A stretch of 64,000 nucleotides of DNA from positions 62,001-126,000 of the forward strand of contig JAKOQB010000143.1 of assembly GCA_029778535.1 (NCBI GenBank). The letters are read 5' to 3'. Source of the DNA: Pseudomonadota bacterium (GTDB taxonomy: Bacteria > Pseudomonadota > Gammaproteobacteria > Burkholderiales > Burkholderiaceae_F). A program made the translations under genes and the position numbers. Of this stretch, positions 7,362-16,766 are shown piece after piece; position 1 is the stretch's first letter, and the number at the start of each line of letters is the position of its first letter. Below the pieces are notes generated by a model. That model was not told the origin of the DNA, ran no database searches, and worked only from the letters and a program-made list of their open reading frames with translations.

Positions 7362-8948
7362 CTACTGGATCTCTTCGTACAGCGGCAGCGTCAGGAACTC
7401 CGCGAATGTCTGCTGCGTGCTCATCTGCTCGAAGATCTGCGCGGCGCGGTCGTAGGTCGGGCCGGCCTCGGCACCGACGTCGGCCTTGACCTTGGCGAGT
7501 TCCTCGGGAATCAGCGTGCGCACCAGTTCGACCGTGACCTTGCGGCCGTCCTCGAGCTTGCCCTTCGGCGAGCGGATCCACTGCCACACCTGCGAGCGGC
7601 TGATTTCGGCGGTGGCGGCGTCTTCCATCAGGTTGTGGATCGGCACGCAGCCGTTGCCGGCCAGCCACGAGCCGAGGTAATGAATGCCGACGTTGATGTT
7701 CATCCGCAGTCCGGCCTCGGTGATCGGCTGCTCGGGCTGGAAGTTCAGCAGATCAGCCGCGCTCACCTGTACGTCGTCGCGCTGCTTGTCGATCTGGTTC
7801 TTGCGCTCGCCGAGCACCTTGACGAACTCCTCCATCGCCAGGCCCACGAGCCCCGGGTGCGCGACCCAGCCGCCGTCGTAGCCGTCGGTGGCGTCGCGCG
7901 CCTTGTCGCTGCGCACGCCGGCCAGCGCCTTCTCATTGGCGGCCGGATCGTTCTTGATCGGAATCAGCGCGCTCATGCCGCCGATCGCGTGCGCGCCGCG
8001 CTTGTGGCACGTCGCGAGCAGCAGCAGCGCGTAGGCGCGCATGAACGGCGCGGTCATCGTCACCCGCGCGCGGTCCGCGAGGCAGAAGTTCTTGTCGAGC
8101 TTGAACTTCTTGATGCAGGAGAAGATGTAGTCCCAGCGGCCCGCGTTCAACCCCGCGCTGTGGTCGCGCAGCTCGTACAGGATCTCGTCCATTTCGAACG
8201 CGGCCAGGATCGTTTCGATCAGCACGGTCGCCTTGACGGTGCCGTTCGGGATGCCGAGCTCCTTCTGCGTCAGCACGAACACGTCGTTCCACAGCCGCGC
8301 TTCGAGATGCGATTCGAGCTTCGGCAGATAGAAGTACGGTCCGCTGCCGCGCGCGATCAGCTCCTTCGCGTTGTGGAACATGAAGAGCGCGAAGTCGAAG
8401 ATGCCGCCGGAGGCGCGCTGGCCGTCGACCAGTACGTGCTTCTCGTCGAGATGCCAGCCGCGCGGGCGCACCAGCAAGGTCGCGACCTTGTCGTTGAGCC
8501 GGTAGAGCTTGCCGCCCTGCTCCAGCGTGATCGTGCGGCGGATCGCGTCGATCAGGTTGAGCTGGCCCTGGATCTGGTTGTCCCAGTTCGGCGTGTTCGA
8601 ATCCTCGAAGTCCGTCATGTAGACGTCGGCCCCGGAATTCAGCGCGTTGATGACCATCTTGCGCTCGACCGGGCCGGTGATCTCGACTCGGCGGCACTGC
8701 AGGTCGGCCGGGATCGGCGCGATCTTCCAGTGGCCGGCGCGGATCGATTTCGTCTCCGCCAGGAAATCCGGGCGTTCGCCGGCATCGAGCCGGCGGGCGC
8801 GCTCGGCGCGCCTGGCGAGCAGTTCGCGCCGGCGCGTTTCGAACGCGCGATGCAGCTTGGCGACCAGCGCGAGCGCGTCGGCCGAGAGGATCCGGTCGTA
8901 GCCGGGTTTGAGCGGCGCCCTGATCTCGACGCCCTGCGGCAGAGTCAT
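7362..8948 (-). CDS. aceB: Malate synthase A (glyoxylate shunt)
   Basis: 528 residues, normal for the malate synthase A branch. It condenses glyoxylate with acetyl-CoA to give malate. The family signature [16 protein letters not shown] is at residues 261-276; [17 protein letters not shown] and [12 protein letters not shown] are further conserved blocks. The start is [10 protein letters not shown] at 8946-8948; its ATG overlaps the stop of the upstream HAD gene as TGATG, so the two are translationally coupled. Isocitrate lyase, the other shunt enzyme, is encoded upstream in the same direction beyond a terminator. Confidence 0.97.
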   Translation of the reverse strand: MTLPQGVEIRAPLKPGYDRILSADALALVAKLHRAFETRRRELLARRAERARRLDAGERPDFLAETKSIRAGHWKIAPIPADLQCRRVEITGPVERKMVINALNSGADVYMTDFEDSNTPNWDNQIQGQLNLIDAIRRTITLEQGGKLYRLNDKVATLLVRPRGWHLDEKHVLVDGQRASGGIFDFALFMFHNAKELIARGSGPYFYLPKLESHLEARLWNDVFVLTQKELGIPNGTVKATVLIETILAAFEMDEILYELRDHSAGLNAGRWDYIFSCIKKFKLDKNFCLADRARVTMTAPFMRAYALLLLATCHKRGAHAIGGMSALIPIKNDPAANEKALAGVRSDKARDATDGYDGGWVAHPGLVGLAMEEFVKVLGERKNQIDKQRDDVQVSAADLLNFQPEQPITEAGLRMNINVGIHYLGSWLAGNGCVPIHNLMEDAATAEISRSQVWQWIRSPKGKLEDGRKVTVELVRTLIPEELAKVKADVGAEAGPTYDRAAQIFEQMSTQQTFAEFLTLPLYEEIQ

Positions 8949-9640
8949 CACTTCTCCTGCTTCTTCACGGATTGCAGAACGAAACCGGCGGCATCGTCGA
9001 GCGACTTGCCGATGGCGTCGGGACGCTCGCCCAGCCGGTCGAGCGGACCGCCGGCGCGGTTGACCCAGAAGCTCACGTAGCCGTACCACTTGGCGCCGAT
9101 CGCGTCCCACGCGTTGCTGCTGACGAGGACGATCTCGCTCGCCGGATGCTTCAGCGTCAGCGGCCCCAATTCGTACACCGCGGGGGCGGTCTTGAACGCG
9201 TGCACCTGATCGGCGGACAGCACGATGTCGAAATAGTCGGCCAAGCCCGCGCCGTGCAGCACGTCGTCGAGCAGGCCCGGGTCGCCGTTGCTCAGCACGC
9301 CGATCGTCACGCCGGCCTGCTCGAGTTTCTTCAGCGATGGAATCGCATCGGGGTACGGATCGAGCTGCGTGTACTCGTGCATCAGCATGCCGCGCGCGGC
9401 CGCGTCGAGCGGCAGCGCCAGCGCGTCGCACGCGAACTGCAGCGCGTCCTCGGTCACGCGGGTGAACGACACGTAGCGGCCCGATATCGTGCGCAGTCGC
9501 GTGTACTCGAGCTGCTTCTCGCGCCACAGCCTGGCGAGCTGCGCGCCGTTGCCGGGGAAGAGCTGATCGGCGCGCGCCCACACGGACTGCACGTCGAGCA
9601 GGGTCCCGAAGACATCGAACAGAACGGCACGAATCGACAT
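8948..9640 (-). CDS. Haloacid dehalogenase type II (HAD superfamily)
   Basis: 230 residues with the HAD motifs in order: nucleophile Asp9 in [10 protein letters not shown], motif II Ser in GVLSNGD (about residue 118), the motif III lysine in [13 protein letters not shown], and [15 protein letters not shown] with the (S)-2-haloacid dehalogenase-type motif IV. The PxVYxxG spacing and [13 protein letters not shown] segment fit the L-2-haloacid dehalogenase subfamily rather than phosphoglycolate phosphatase. The natural substrate is unknown. Coupled to aceB by a TGATG overlap, which suggests use alongside two-carbon metabolism (for instance haloacetate giving glycolate/glyoxylate); that link is inference. 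Confidence 0.85.
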   Translation of the reverse strand: MSIRAVLFDVFGTLLDVQSVWARADQLFPGNGAQLARLWREKQLEYTRLRTISGRYVSFTRVTEDALQFACDALALPLDAAARGMLMHEYTQLDPYPDAIPSLKKLEQAGVTIGVLSNGDPGLLDDVLHGAGLADYFDIVLSADQVHAFKTAPAVYELGPLTLKHPASEIVLVSSNAWDAIGAKWYGYVSFWVNRAGGPLDRLGERPDAIGKSLDDAAGFVLQSVKKQEK

Positions 9641-9673
9641 GATTTCCCCTCCAAGGCGCTCAGTATATTGGGG

Positions 9674-9700
9674 AAAAAAAATGGGCCGCTTGCGCGGCCC
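9674..9700 (-). terminator. Intrinsic terminator downstream of aceA
   Basis: On the minus strand GGGCCGC-GCAA-GCGGCCC is followed by AT and a run of eight T (A-run at 9674-9681 on the plus strand): a textbook Rho-independent terminator separating aceA from the HAD-aceB unit. A second 8-base stem (9828-9835 with 9853-9860) lies just after the aceA stop. Confidence 0.85.
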
Positions 9701-9871
9701 GATTCGTGTGTGTTGCTTTCGCTCTTGTTGAGTGCGTCTCCTTCGACCTCGCCCTTCTCCTTCTTGGCGTGGCCGCCGATCTCTCGACGGCGCACTTCGG
9801 GGCGCGAAGAATAGGCCGGGCCGGATCGGGCCTCAAGCTGCACCGCAGCGAATGAGGCCCGGCTGTGTCAG

Positions 9872-11194
<1,323 letters not shown>

Positions 11195-11487
11195 GCGTGC
11201 TCCTGTGAGAAAAAGATTCCAACCATTGCGTCGATCCGGGTGCCCTCGCACGGCGAATCCGGCGCTGCACTTGAACGACATGCTAGAGGCGCACGCGCAA
11301 CGCAGCAACACAAGTATCTTATAGAAGAGTCTTCATTCTTCTCTTTTATATCAATGCCCTGCATCATTCGTTTCGCGATACGGAAGAGAATTTGTGATCA
11401 TGAAAGGGAGCGTTTTGCCGCGCACAAGTGCAGATTCCGCGATACAAAACGGTTGCCGTGTTCCGAAAATTCTCGTTGCGGCCGCGA
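11195..11487. promoter_or_regulatory. Leader and probable promoter region of aceA
   Basis: The 290-base gap between aceA and rraA is clearly more AT-rich than its surroundings, above all at 11310-11420. On the minus strand there are TATAAA- and TATAAG-like boxes near 11320-11360, and a palindrome GAAGAGTCTTC (11324-11334) sits there. Exact promoter elements cannot be fixed; no gene is visible. Confidence 0.4.
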
Positions 11488-11994
11488 TCAGGGCAGCAGC
11501 GGCTGCGCGCTGACTAGGATGCCGTCGCGGTCCGCGTAGACCCATTCGCCCGGGCGAACCGGCACGCCCAGGATCTCGATCGCAAGATCGCGCTGCCCTT
11601 CGCCGCGCTTGATCGAGCGGCGCGGATTCAGCGCCCGCGCGCGCACGCCGAGGTCGCAGGCATCGAGCTCGTCGGCATCGCGCACCGCGCCGAATACGAT
11701 CACGCCCTGCCACTGGTTCCTCGCCGCCGCTGCTGCGAGGTTGCCGCCGAGCACCGCGCAGCGCGTGCTGCCGCCGGCATCGACGACCAGCACCTTGCCG
11801 GCGCCCGGCGTCTTCACCATCTCGGCCAGCAGCGAGTTGTCCTCGAAGAGCTTCAGCGTGACCGCGCTGCCGTGAAAGCGCGCGCGGCGGCCGAACGCAA
11901 GCCATCCCGGCGGCAGCACGCGCAGTTGGCCGCCGGCAATCCGCTCCTCGTGGGCGTCGCACAGATCCGGGGTGGCAAACTGCGTGGAATTCAT
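11488..11994 (-). CDS. rraA: RraA-family protein (RNase E regulator / HMG-oxaloacetate aldolase-like)
   Basis: 168 residues of the RraA fold. The block VLVVDAGGSTRCAVLGGNLAAAAARNQWQG followed by VIVFGAVRDADEL is the family core, including the GGxx...RxxxxD metal-pyruvate pocket seen in the aldolases. In E. coli RraA binds the C-terminal half of RNase E and inhibits it; many other members are 4-hydroxy-4-methyl-2-oxoglutarate/oxaloacetate lyases, so both names are possible. ATG at 11992-11994 (MNSTQFATPDL) has AGGGGAAG upstream; it starts 7 bases after the MFS gene and is probably cotranscribed with it. Confidence 0.88.
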   Translation of the reverse strand: MNSTQFATPDLCDAHEERIAGGQLRVLPPGWLAFGRRARFHGSAVTLKLFEDNSLLAEMVKTPGAGKVLVVDAGGSTRCAVLGGNLAAAAARNQWQGVIVFGAVRDADELDACDLGVRARALNPRRSIKRGEGQRDLAIEILGVPVRPGEWVYADRDGILVSAQPLLP

Positions 11995-12001
11995 GCTTCC
12001 C

Positions 12002-13279
12002 CTACTCCGCAGCGGCAACCGCGGCGGTGCGCGTCCGCACGCCGACGCGCAGCGCGCCGATCAGTGCGCCGAGCTGGAACGCCGCGACCGCGTACAGCGC
12101 CACGGCGAAGTGGCCGGCGTCGAGTACGGGCCCGAGCAGGATCGGCGCCATCGCCAGCCCCACGTCGGTGCCCGAATACACGAAGCCATACACGCGCCCG
12201 TACGAGCGCTTGCCGAACTGCGATGTGGCCGCCTTGCGTACCAGCAGATCGCGATTCGGCCCGGCCACGCCGACGCCGAAGCCCATCGTCGCCATGCAGG
12301 CGAGCACCGCCCAGCGCGGAACCGTTGCGGTTGCCAGCACCAGCGCGACCAGCGCCGCCAGACCGAGCATCAGCGCGATCACCTTGTCGCTGTCGGGGAA
12401 GCGCGCCGCGACGAATCCGCCGGTCACGATGCCCGCCGCGCTGCCGAGCAGGTACGCCGTCAGCGCGGCGGTCGCGAGCGCGAGCGGCATCTTGTACACG
12501 CTACCCAGTACGGCCGGCGCGTACGTCTGCAGGATGCCGAACCCCGACGTGGTCAGGAAGAAGAACAGGAAGCACAGCCATACCGCGGCCGAGCCGAGGA
12601 AAGCGAACTGCGACTCGGCGCGCCCGCCTTCCGTCGTCGCCGAACCGGCCGCGATGATTGCGTGCGCGGCCTGGTCGTCGATGATCCGCCACCGCGCCTG
12701 CAACAGCGCGAACACGACCGCCCCCACCGCCGCCGCGCCGAACGCCGCGACGTGCCAGTTCCATACCCCCGCAAGTCCGGTGACGAACGCCGGCGCCGCG
12801 GCCCAGCCGAGGTAGCCGGCCAGCCCGTGCGCGGAGAACGCGTGCCCGAGGCGCGGCGCGGTGACGCGCCGGTTCAGCAGCGTGAAGTCGGCCGGGTGAA
12901 AGATCGAATTGCCGAACCCTGCGGCCGCCGCCCCGAGCACGAGCCCGGCGTAGCTCGTCGCCAACCCGACCAGCACGCCGGCGACGCTGAGCATGCCGAT
13001 GCCGAACATCAGCACGCGCCGCGCGCCGACGCGATCGACCACGAATCCGGCCAGTGCCTGCCCGATCCCGCTGACCAGGAAGAAAACCGTGGTCAGGAAC
13101 CCGACCTGCGTGAACGACAGGTCGAAGTCCTTCATCAGCCACGGAAACAGCGATGGCAGGAGAAGGTGAAAGAAGTGCGACGTGCCGTGCGCGATCCCGA
13201 CCAGCGAGATCACTTCAACGTCGTGGCGCGCGTCGATCGGTTCGGCCAGCGTGCTCACGGGCCGCCTCCCGCTTGCCAT
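12002..13279 (-). CDS. MFS transporter (FSR-like)
   Basis: 425-residue major facilitator with twelve predictable membrane segments. The start VVSLVGIAHGTSHFFHLLLP-like region (VISLVGIAHGTSHFF), the GFVVDRVGARRVLM loop-2/3 motif, and HPADFTLLN in the first half recall the fosmidomycin-resistance-like MFS branch; substrate is unknown. Located upstream of rraA on the minus strand and divergent from the DUF2863 gene. Start at 13277-13279 (MASGRRPVST) is the longest; later starts are possible since the first 20 residues are not conserved-looking. Confidence 0.85.
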   Translation of the reverse strand: MASGRRPVSTLAEPIDARHDVEVISLVGIAHGTSHFFHLLLPSLFPWLMKDFDLSFTQVGFLTTVFFLVSGIGQALAGFVVDRVGARRVLMFGIGMLSVAGVLVGLATSYAGLVLGAAAAGFGNSIFHPADFTLLNRRVTAPRLGHAFSAHGLAGYLGWAAAPAFVTGLAGVWNWHVAAFGAAAVGAVVFALLQARWRIIDDQAAHAIIAAGSATTEGGRAESQFAFLGSAAVWLCFLFFFLTTSGFGILQTYAPAVLGSVYKMPLALATAALTAYLLGSAAGIVTGGFVAARFPDSDKVIALMLGLAALVALVLATATVPRWAVLACMATMGFGVGVAGPNRDLLVRKAATSQFGKRSYGRVYGFVYSGTDVGLAMAPILLGPVLDAGHFAVALYAVAAFQLGALIGALRVGVRTRTAAVAAAE

Positions 13280-13409
13280 CGGTGAGCGCGCGGACCGCGG
13301 CGAGCGTCGTCGCGGCGCTTCGGTTCCATTCGATTCTTCACCTTCGTCTGCGGCCGTCGCGCCGGACGGCGAGTGGGATAATACGGCCTGACTTCACGAG
13401 GAATTGCCC

Positions 13410-14591
13410 ATGCGCCGCACCCGGTATATCTCCCGCGCGCGCCACTCCGCCGACGCCGAAACGCTGGCCAAGCTTGCCCGCCGCCTCGCCGAATCCGGCA
13501 GCCGCATCGAAGACCGGCTGTGGGAGCGGCGACTGGCCGAACTAATCAACGACCGCCTGACGCGCGGCTTTGCCGACGCGATCGAAGCCGCGCTCGACGA
13601 TCTCGCGCGCACCAACGCGCGCGCGTACGACGATCTGGCCGATCTGGCGGAATCGTCCGCCGAAAGCGCGACCATCGACATCGACGGCAAGCCGCACGAC
13701 GCGCTGCTGCTCGCGATACCCGTGCTCGCGTGGTCGCGCTACAAACTGCCGACGACCACGCTGTCGAGCACTCTGGTCGACAACGTCGCGGTGCAGATCA
13801 CCGGCCATCTGGCCGCGCGCGGCACCCGGCTCGCGGTGGCCGATTACCTGTACTCGATCGACCAGTTGCCCGAATCGCTCGGCGAGGTCCACGACGCCGC
13901 GCACGTGCTGTTCGAAGCCGCTGCGCAGGGCAAGCGAATGAAGGTCGATCCGAAGAGCTTGCGCGAGCCGGTGTCGATGCTGGCCGATACGCGCTATCTG
14001 CTCGCGGCGCTGATCGCGCCGCAGGGCCAGGCGCTGTATCACTGGCAGGAAACGGGGGTCGACCCCGACGCCAAGCAGGGCGCGATCACGACGTTCTGCG
14101 AGCAGACCGGCAACGCGCTGCAGCCGCTGATGACCGGTTGCCGCTACCGCGTGTTGGCGCCGAACGCGTTCCACGCCGCGCTGCGCGACGCCGATCGCCA
14201 GTTGCGCGAGTTCTCGGTCGAGGCGGCCGTGTCGTACCTGAAGCTGGCGTACGACCTCAAGCCGGGCGAACTGCAGGCCACCGTCGCCGCCTTCGAGGAC
14301 AAACGTGTCGAAGAGGCGCGCATCGGCATTTCGAAGGCGAGCGACGATGACGCGGTGATCGAGGGCGTGGTGTGGCCGCTGCTTGGCGACGACGAGGACA
14401 AGGCGCAGGAGGAAATCGAGGCCGCCCTGCGCACGCAGGGCATCACGCGCATCACCACGCACGCGCAGCGCTTTCCGCTGGAATACTGCGACGACTGCGG
14501 CGCGCCGATGTTCCCGAACCCCGCCGGCCACGCGGTGCACGCCGAGCCGCCGGAGGAAGCGGACGAGCAACCGACGGCTCCGTTGCATTAA
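13410..14591 (+). CDS. DUF2863 family protein
   Basis: 393 residues resembling a protein family (DUF2863) confined mainly to Betaproteobacteria. It is soluble, without signal peptide or membrane segment, acidic, and ends near a CDDCGAPMFPNPAGH stretch whose paired cysteines might bind a metal. No function is established. ATG at 13410 has GAGGA 7 bases upstream; the TTG two codons before is unlikely. Divergent from the MFS gene and convergent with arginase. Confidence 0.82.
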   Translation: MRRTRYISRARHSADAETLAKLARRLAESGSRIEDRLWERRLAELINDRLTRGFADAIEAALDDLARTNARAYDDLADLAESSAESATIDIDGKPHDALLLAIPVLAWSRYKLPTTTLSSTLVDNVAVQITGHLAARGTRLAVADYLYSIDQLPESLGEVHDAAHVLFEAAAQGKRMKVDPKSLREPVSMLADTRYLLAALIAPQGQALYHWQETGVDPDAKQGAITTFCEQTGNALQPLMTGCRYRVLAPNAFHAALRDADRQLREFSVEAAVSYLKLAYDLKPGELQATVAAFEDKRVEEARIGISKASDDDAVIEGVVWPLLGDDEDKAQEEIEAALRTQGITRITTHAQRFPLEYCDDCGAPMFPNPAGHAVHAEPPEEADEQPTAPLH

Positions 14592-14600
14592 GCGCGGCGG

Positions 14601-15515
14601 CTACGTCCGCATCAAAGTACTTTTCCCGAACAGGCTCTCGATCAGATCGACCGCGAGTTCGGCCGTGCGGTTGCGCACGTCGAGCGCCGGATTCAGCTCC
14701 ATCACGTCGAGCGACGCCAGCAGGCCGGAGTCGGCGATCATCTCCATGCACAGTTGCGCCTCGCGGTAGCCGGGCCCGCCGCGCACCGTCGTGGCCACGC
14801 CGGGCGCGATCTCCGGGTCGAGGAAATCGACGTCGAAGCTCACGTGCAGGTGCGTGTCGCCGTTCATCATCGCCAGCGCCAGCTCCATCGTGTGCCGCAG
14901 CCCCATCTCGTCGATGAAGCGCATGTCGAACACCTCCAGCCCGACCTCGTGCACGAGGCGCTTCTCGCCCGGGTCGACGCTGCGGATGCCGATCTGCCTG
15001 ATCGACTTGGGGCCGAGCGCCGGCGTGGCGCCGCCGATCGACACCAGCTCGCGCGGGCCGTGCCCGCACAGGCACGCGACCGGCATGCCGTGCAGGTTGC
15101 CGCTCGGCGTCAGTACGTTGGTATTGAAGTCGGCGTGCGCGTCGAGCCACAGCACGCGCAACTGGCGGCGCTGCTCGCGGCAATGACGCGCGACCGCTGC
15201 AATCGACCCGATCGCCAGGCTGTGGTCGCCGCCAAGCACCACCGGCAGGCGATCGGCACGCAATTCCTCGAGCACCGCGTCGTACACGAGGCTGCTCCAC
15301 GCCGCGACTTCCGAAAGATGCCGGTAGCCGTCGACTGGCGGCAGCCAAGGGTTGGCCGGACCCGACAGATTGCCCCGGTCGATCACCTCGACGCCGTGGC
15401 TCTGCAGCGCGGCGCCGATGCCGGCGACCCGCAGCGCCTCCGGCCCCATGCTCGCGCCGCGCACGCTGGCGCCGACATCGGTCGGCGCACCGATCAGGGA
15501 GACTTTGCGATTCAT
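14601..15515 (-). CDS. rocF: Arginase
   Basis: 304 residues. It hydrolyses arginine to ornithine and urea. The binuclear Mn site is complete: His98 in GGDHS, Asp125/His127/Asp129 in DAHADF, and Asp228/Asp230 in SFDVDFLDP. The N-terminal IGAPTDVGASVRGASMGPEALR and MELNPALDVRNRTAELAVDL blocks separate it from agmatinase. ATG at 15513-15515 (MNRKVSLIG) is chosen because the ureohydrolase fold begins there; a start five codons earlier is possible. No urease or ornithine genes adjoin it. Downstream DNA is decayed. Confidence 0.93.
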   Translation of the reverse strand: MNRKVSLIGAPTDVGASVRGASMGPEALRVAGIGAALQSHGVEVIDRGNLSGPANPWLPPVDGYRHLSEVAAWSSLVYDAVLEELRADRLPVVLGGDHSLAIGSIAAVARHCREQRRQLRVLWLDAHADFNTNVLTPSGNLHGMPVACLCGHGPRELVSIGGATPALGPKSIRQIGIRSVDPGEKRLVHEVGLEVFDMRFIDEMGLRHTMELALAMMNGDTHLHVSFDVDFLDPEIAPGVATTVRGGPGYREAQLCMEMIADSGLLASLDVMELNPALDVRNRTAELAVDLIESLFGKSTLMRT

Positions 15516-15586
15516 GCGCGAATTTTCCACGAAGACGCGCCGCGCGGGCAGTTTCGGCGAAAATGCGCGCCTCGGAGGGGGACGCG

Positions 15587-15893
15587 ATGCCAGGACTGCT
15601 CGACTGCTTCAGGCGTGCCTCAGCGCCCGCGCGGCTGATCGCTCTGGCGGGCCGTGCGCAGACAAACGGCCCCGACGAGCCGATACGGCTCGTCGCACCC
15701 TACCCGCTTGGCGCGGCCTGACGGACACGCTGGCGCGTTCGATCGCCGAGCCGCTTTCGAAGTCTCTCGGCCAGTCCGACTGTCCGCACACGATCGGCGC
15801 CGCGCCCGGCTGCCTGGCGCGCGGGAGTTCACTGTTCGGCGCGCGCCGGAAGAAGGTGCGCGAAAACAATGCGCAGCGGGTCTTCGGATTGTG
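15587..15893 (+). pseudogene. Broken Bug-type (TctC) solute receptor, copy A
   Basis: A strong GGAGGGGG site precedes ATG at 15587. The frame reads a signal-like segment then EPIRLVAPYPLGAA and stops; a shifted frame continues GLTDTLARSIAEPLSKSLGQ. Together they match the start of mature Bug (TctC) periplasmic receptors (PIRLVVPFPPGGxTDxLAR...L...LGQ). After about 15780 no homology can be read in any frame. At least one frameshift (near 15714) and loss of most of the gene; not functional. Confidence 0.7.
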
Positions 15894-15937
15894 AAAGGTG
15901 CGTTGAATGAACTCTCCGGAAGGGGCATTCCTCCGGC

Positions 15938-16010
15938 GTCATTCCCGCCCAAGCGGAAATCCACAGCGCTTCGCAGACGGCGGCTGGATTCCCGGTTTCG
16001 CGGGGATGAC
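15938..16010. repeat. REP-like 73-bp inverted repeat, copy 1
   Basis: Arms 15938-15963 (GTCATTCCCGCC...) and 15985-16010 (...CGCGGGGATGAC) are inverted repeats, 21 of 26 positions matching. The GTCATTCCCGCNNAAGCGGGAAT core is like dispersed palindromic elements of many proteobacteria. A related copy of equal length lies at 49552-49624. Confidence 0.65.
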
Positions 16011-16046
16011 GCTGCGCGCAACAACCATCGGCAGGACGCCAGAAGA

Positions 16047-16490
16047 CAGGAGGCGCCTGGAAACGCCGCACCTTCACGCTCGCGGCGCGCGGATCCTCTG
16101 GCATCGCTCGCGCAGCACAAGCCGCGGCTGCACATCCTGGTCGGATTTCCACCCGGAGGCTCGGCTGACGTGATCGCGCGCACTGGCGGACGAACGCAAG
16201 ACGGTGCTGAACCAGATCGTGATCGCCGACAACAGGCCCGGCGCAGCAGGCAGCGTCGCGCTCGGCGAACTGAAGCGCGCCGCACCCGGATAGCCGGACA
16301 CTGATCGTGTCGCCGATCGCGCGCATTGTGACGTTCGGGTTCGCCGTCACCGCGTGGCCCGCTGCACCGCCGGGTGATCTGAAGGCGATGTTGGCGTGGG
16401 TGAAGGCGAATCCATGCTCGACATGGCCGCGGTCGGCGCGCGCGCGTGGGTCGTCGCTCTGTGGAGTCGCTGGTGGCCGACGACGAGGAT
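16047..16490 (+). pseudogene. Broken Bug-type (TctC) solute receptor, copy B
   Basis: AGGAGG at 16049-16054 precedes a signal-peptide-like stretch KRRTFTLAARGSSGIARAAQ without a usable start codon. Across three frames one can then read LHILVGFPPGGSADVIAR, LADERKTVLNQIVIADNRPG with AAGSVALGELKRAAPG, LIVSPIARIVTFGFAV, and DLKAMLAWVKANP, all conserved blocks of Bug receptors in the right order. Several frameshifts and a stop make it non-functional. It is a different paralogue from copy A, so a tandem pair has decayed. The DNA up to 16766 shows no further recognisable gene. Confidence 0.75.
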
Positions 16491-16766
16491 CCTCCGCCGA
16501 GACGGAAAGCTTCGACGCCGCCGCCGGCCGGCTCGGATTGAGGCTGTTTCCCCAACCGGGGCGAGCCGGATGCAGCGGATCCTCGGCGCGCTCAAGCCCC
16601 AAGCCGCCGGGGCCGAGTGGGACGACATTGAATCGCGCCTTGCGCGGTGCACGACGGCGGAAGGCTGCGCCGGATCGAGTGAGCCCGTGTTGACCGCGGC
16701 CCGTCGCTGAACGCGTGCTGGCCGTCGCGTGTCATGGCGCGCAGGACCGCGCCCGAATCGCCGGCG

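Noticed and set aside
9454..9843. 129-codon minus-strand frame spanning the aceA terminator
   Set aside because: Would translate through a strong intrinsic terminator and overlaps the HAD gene out of frame.
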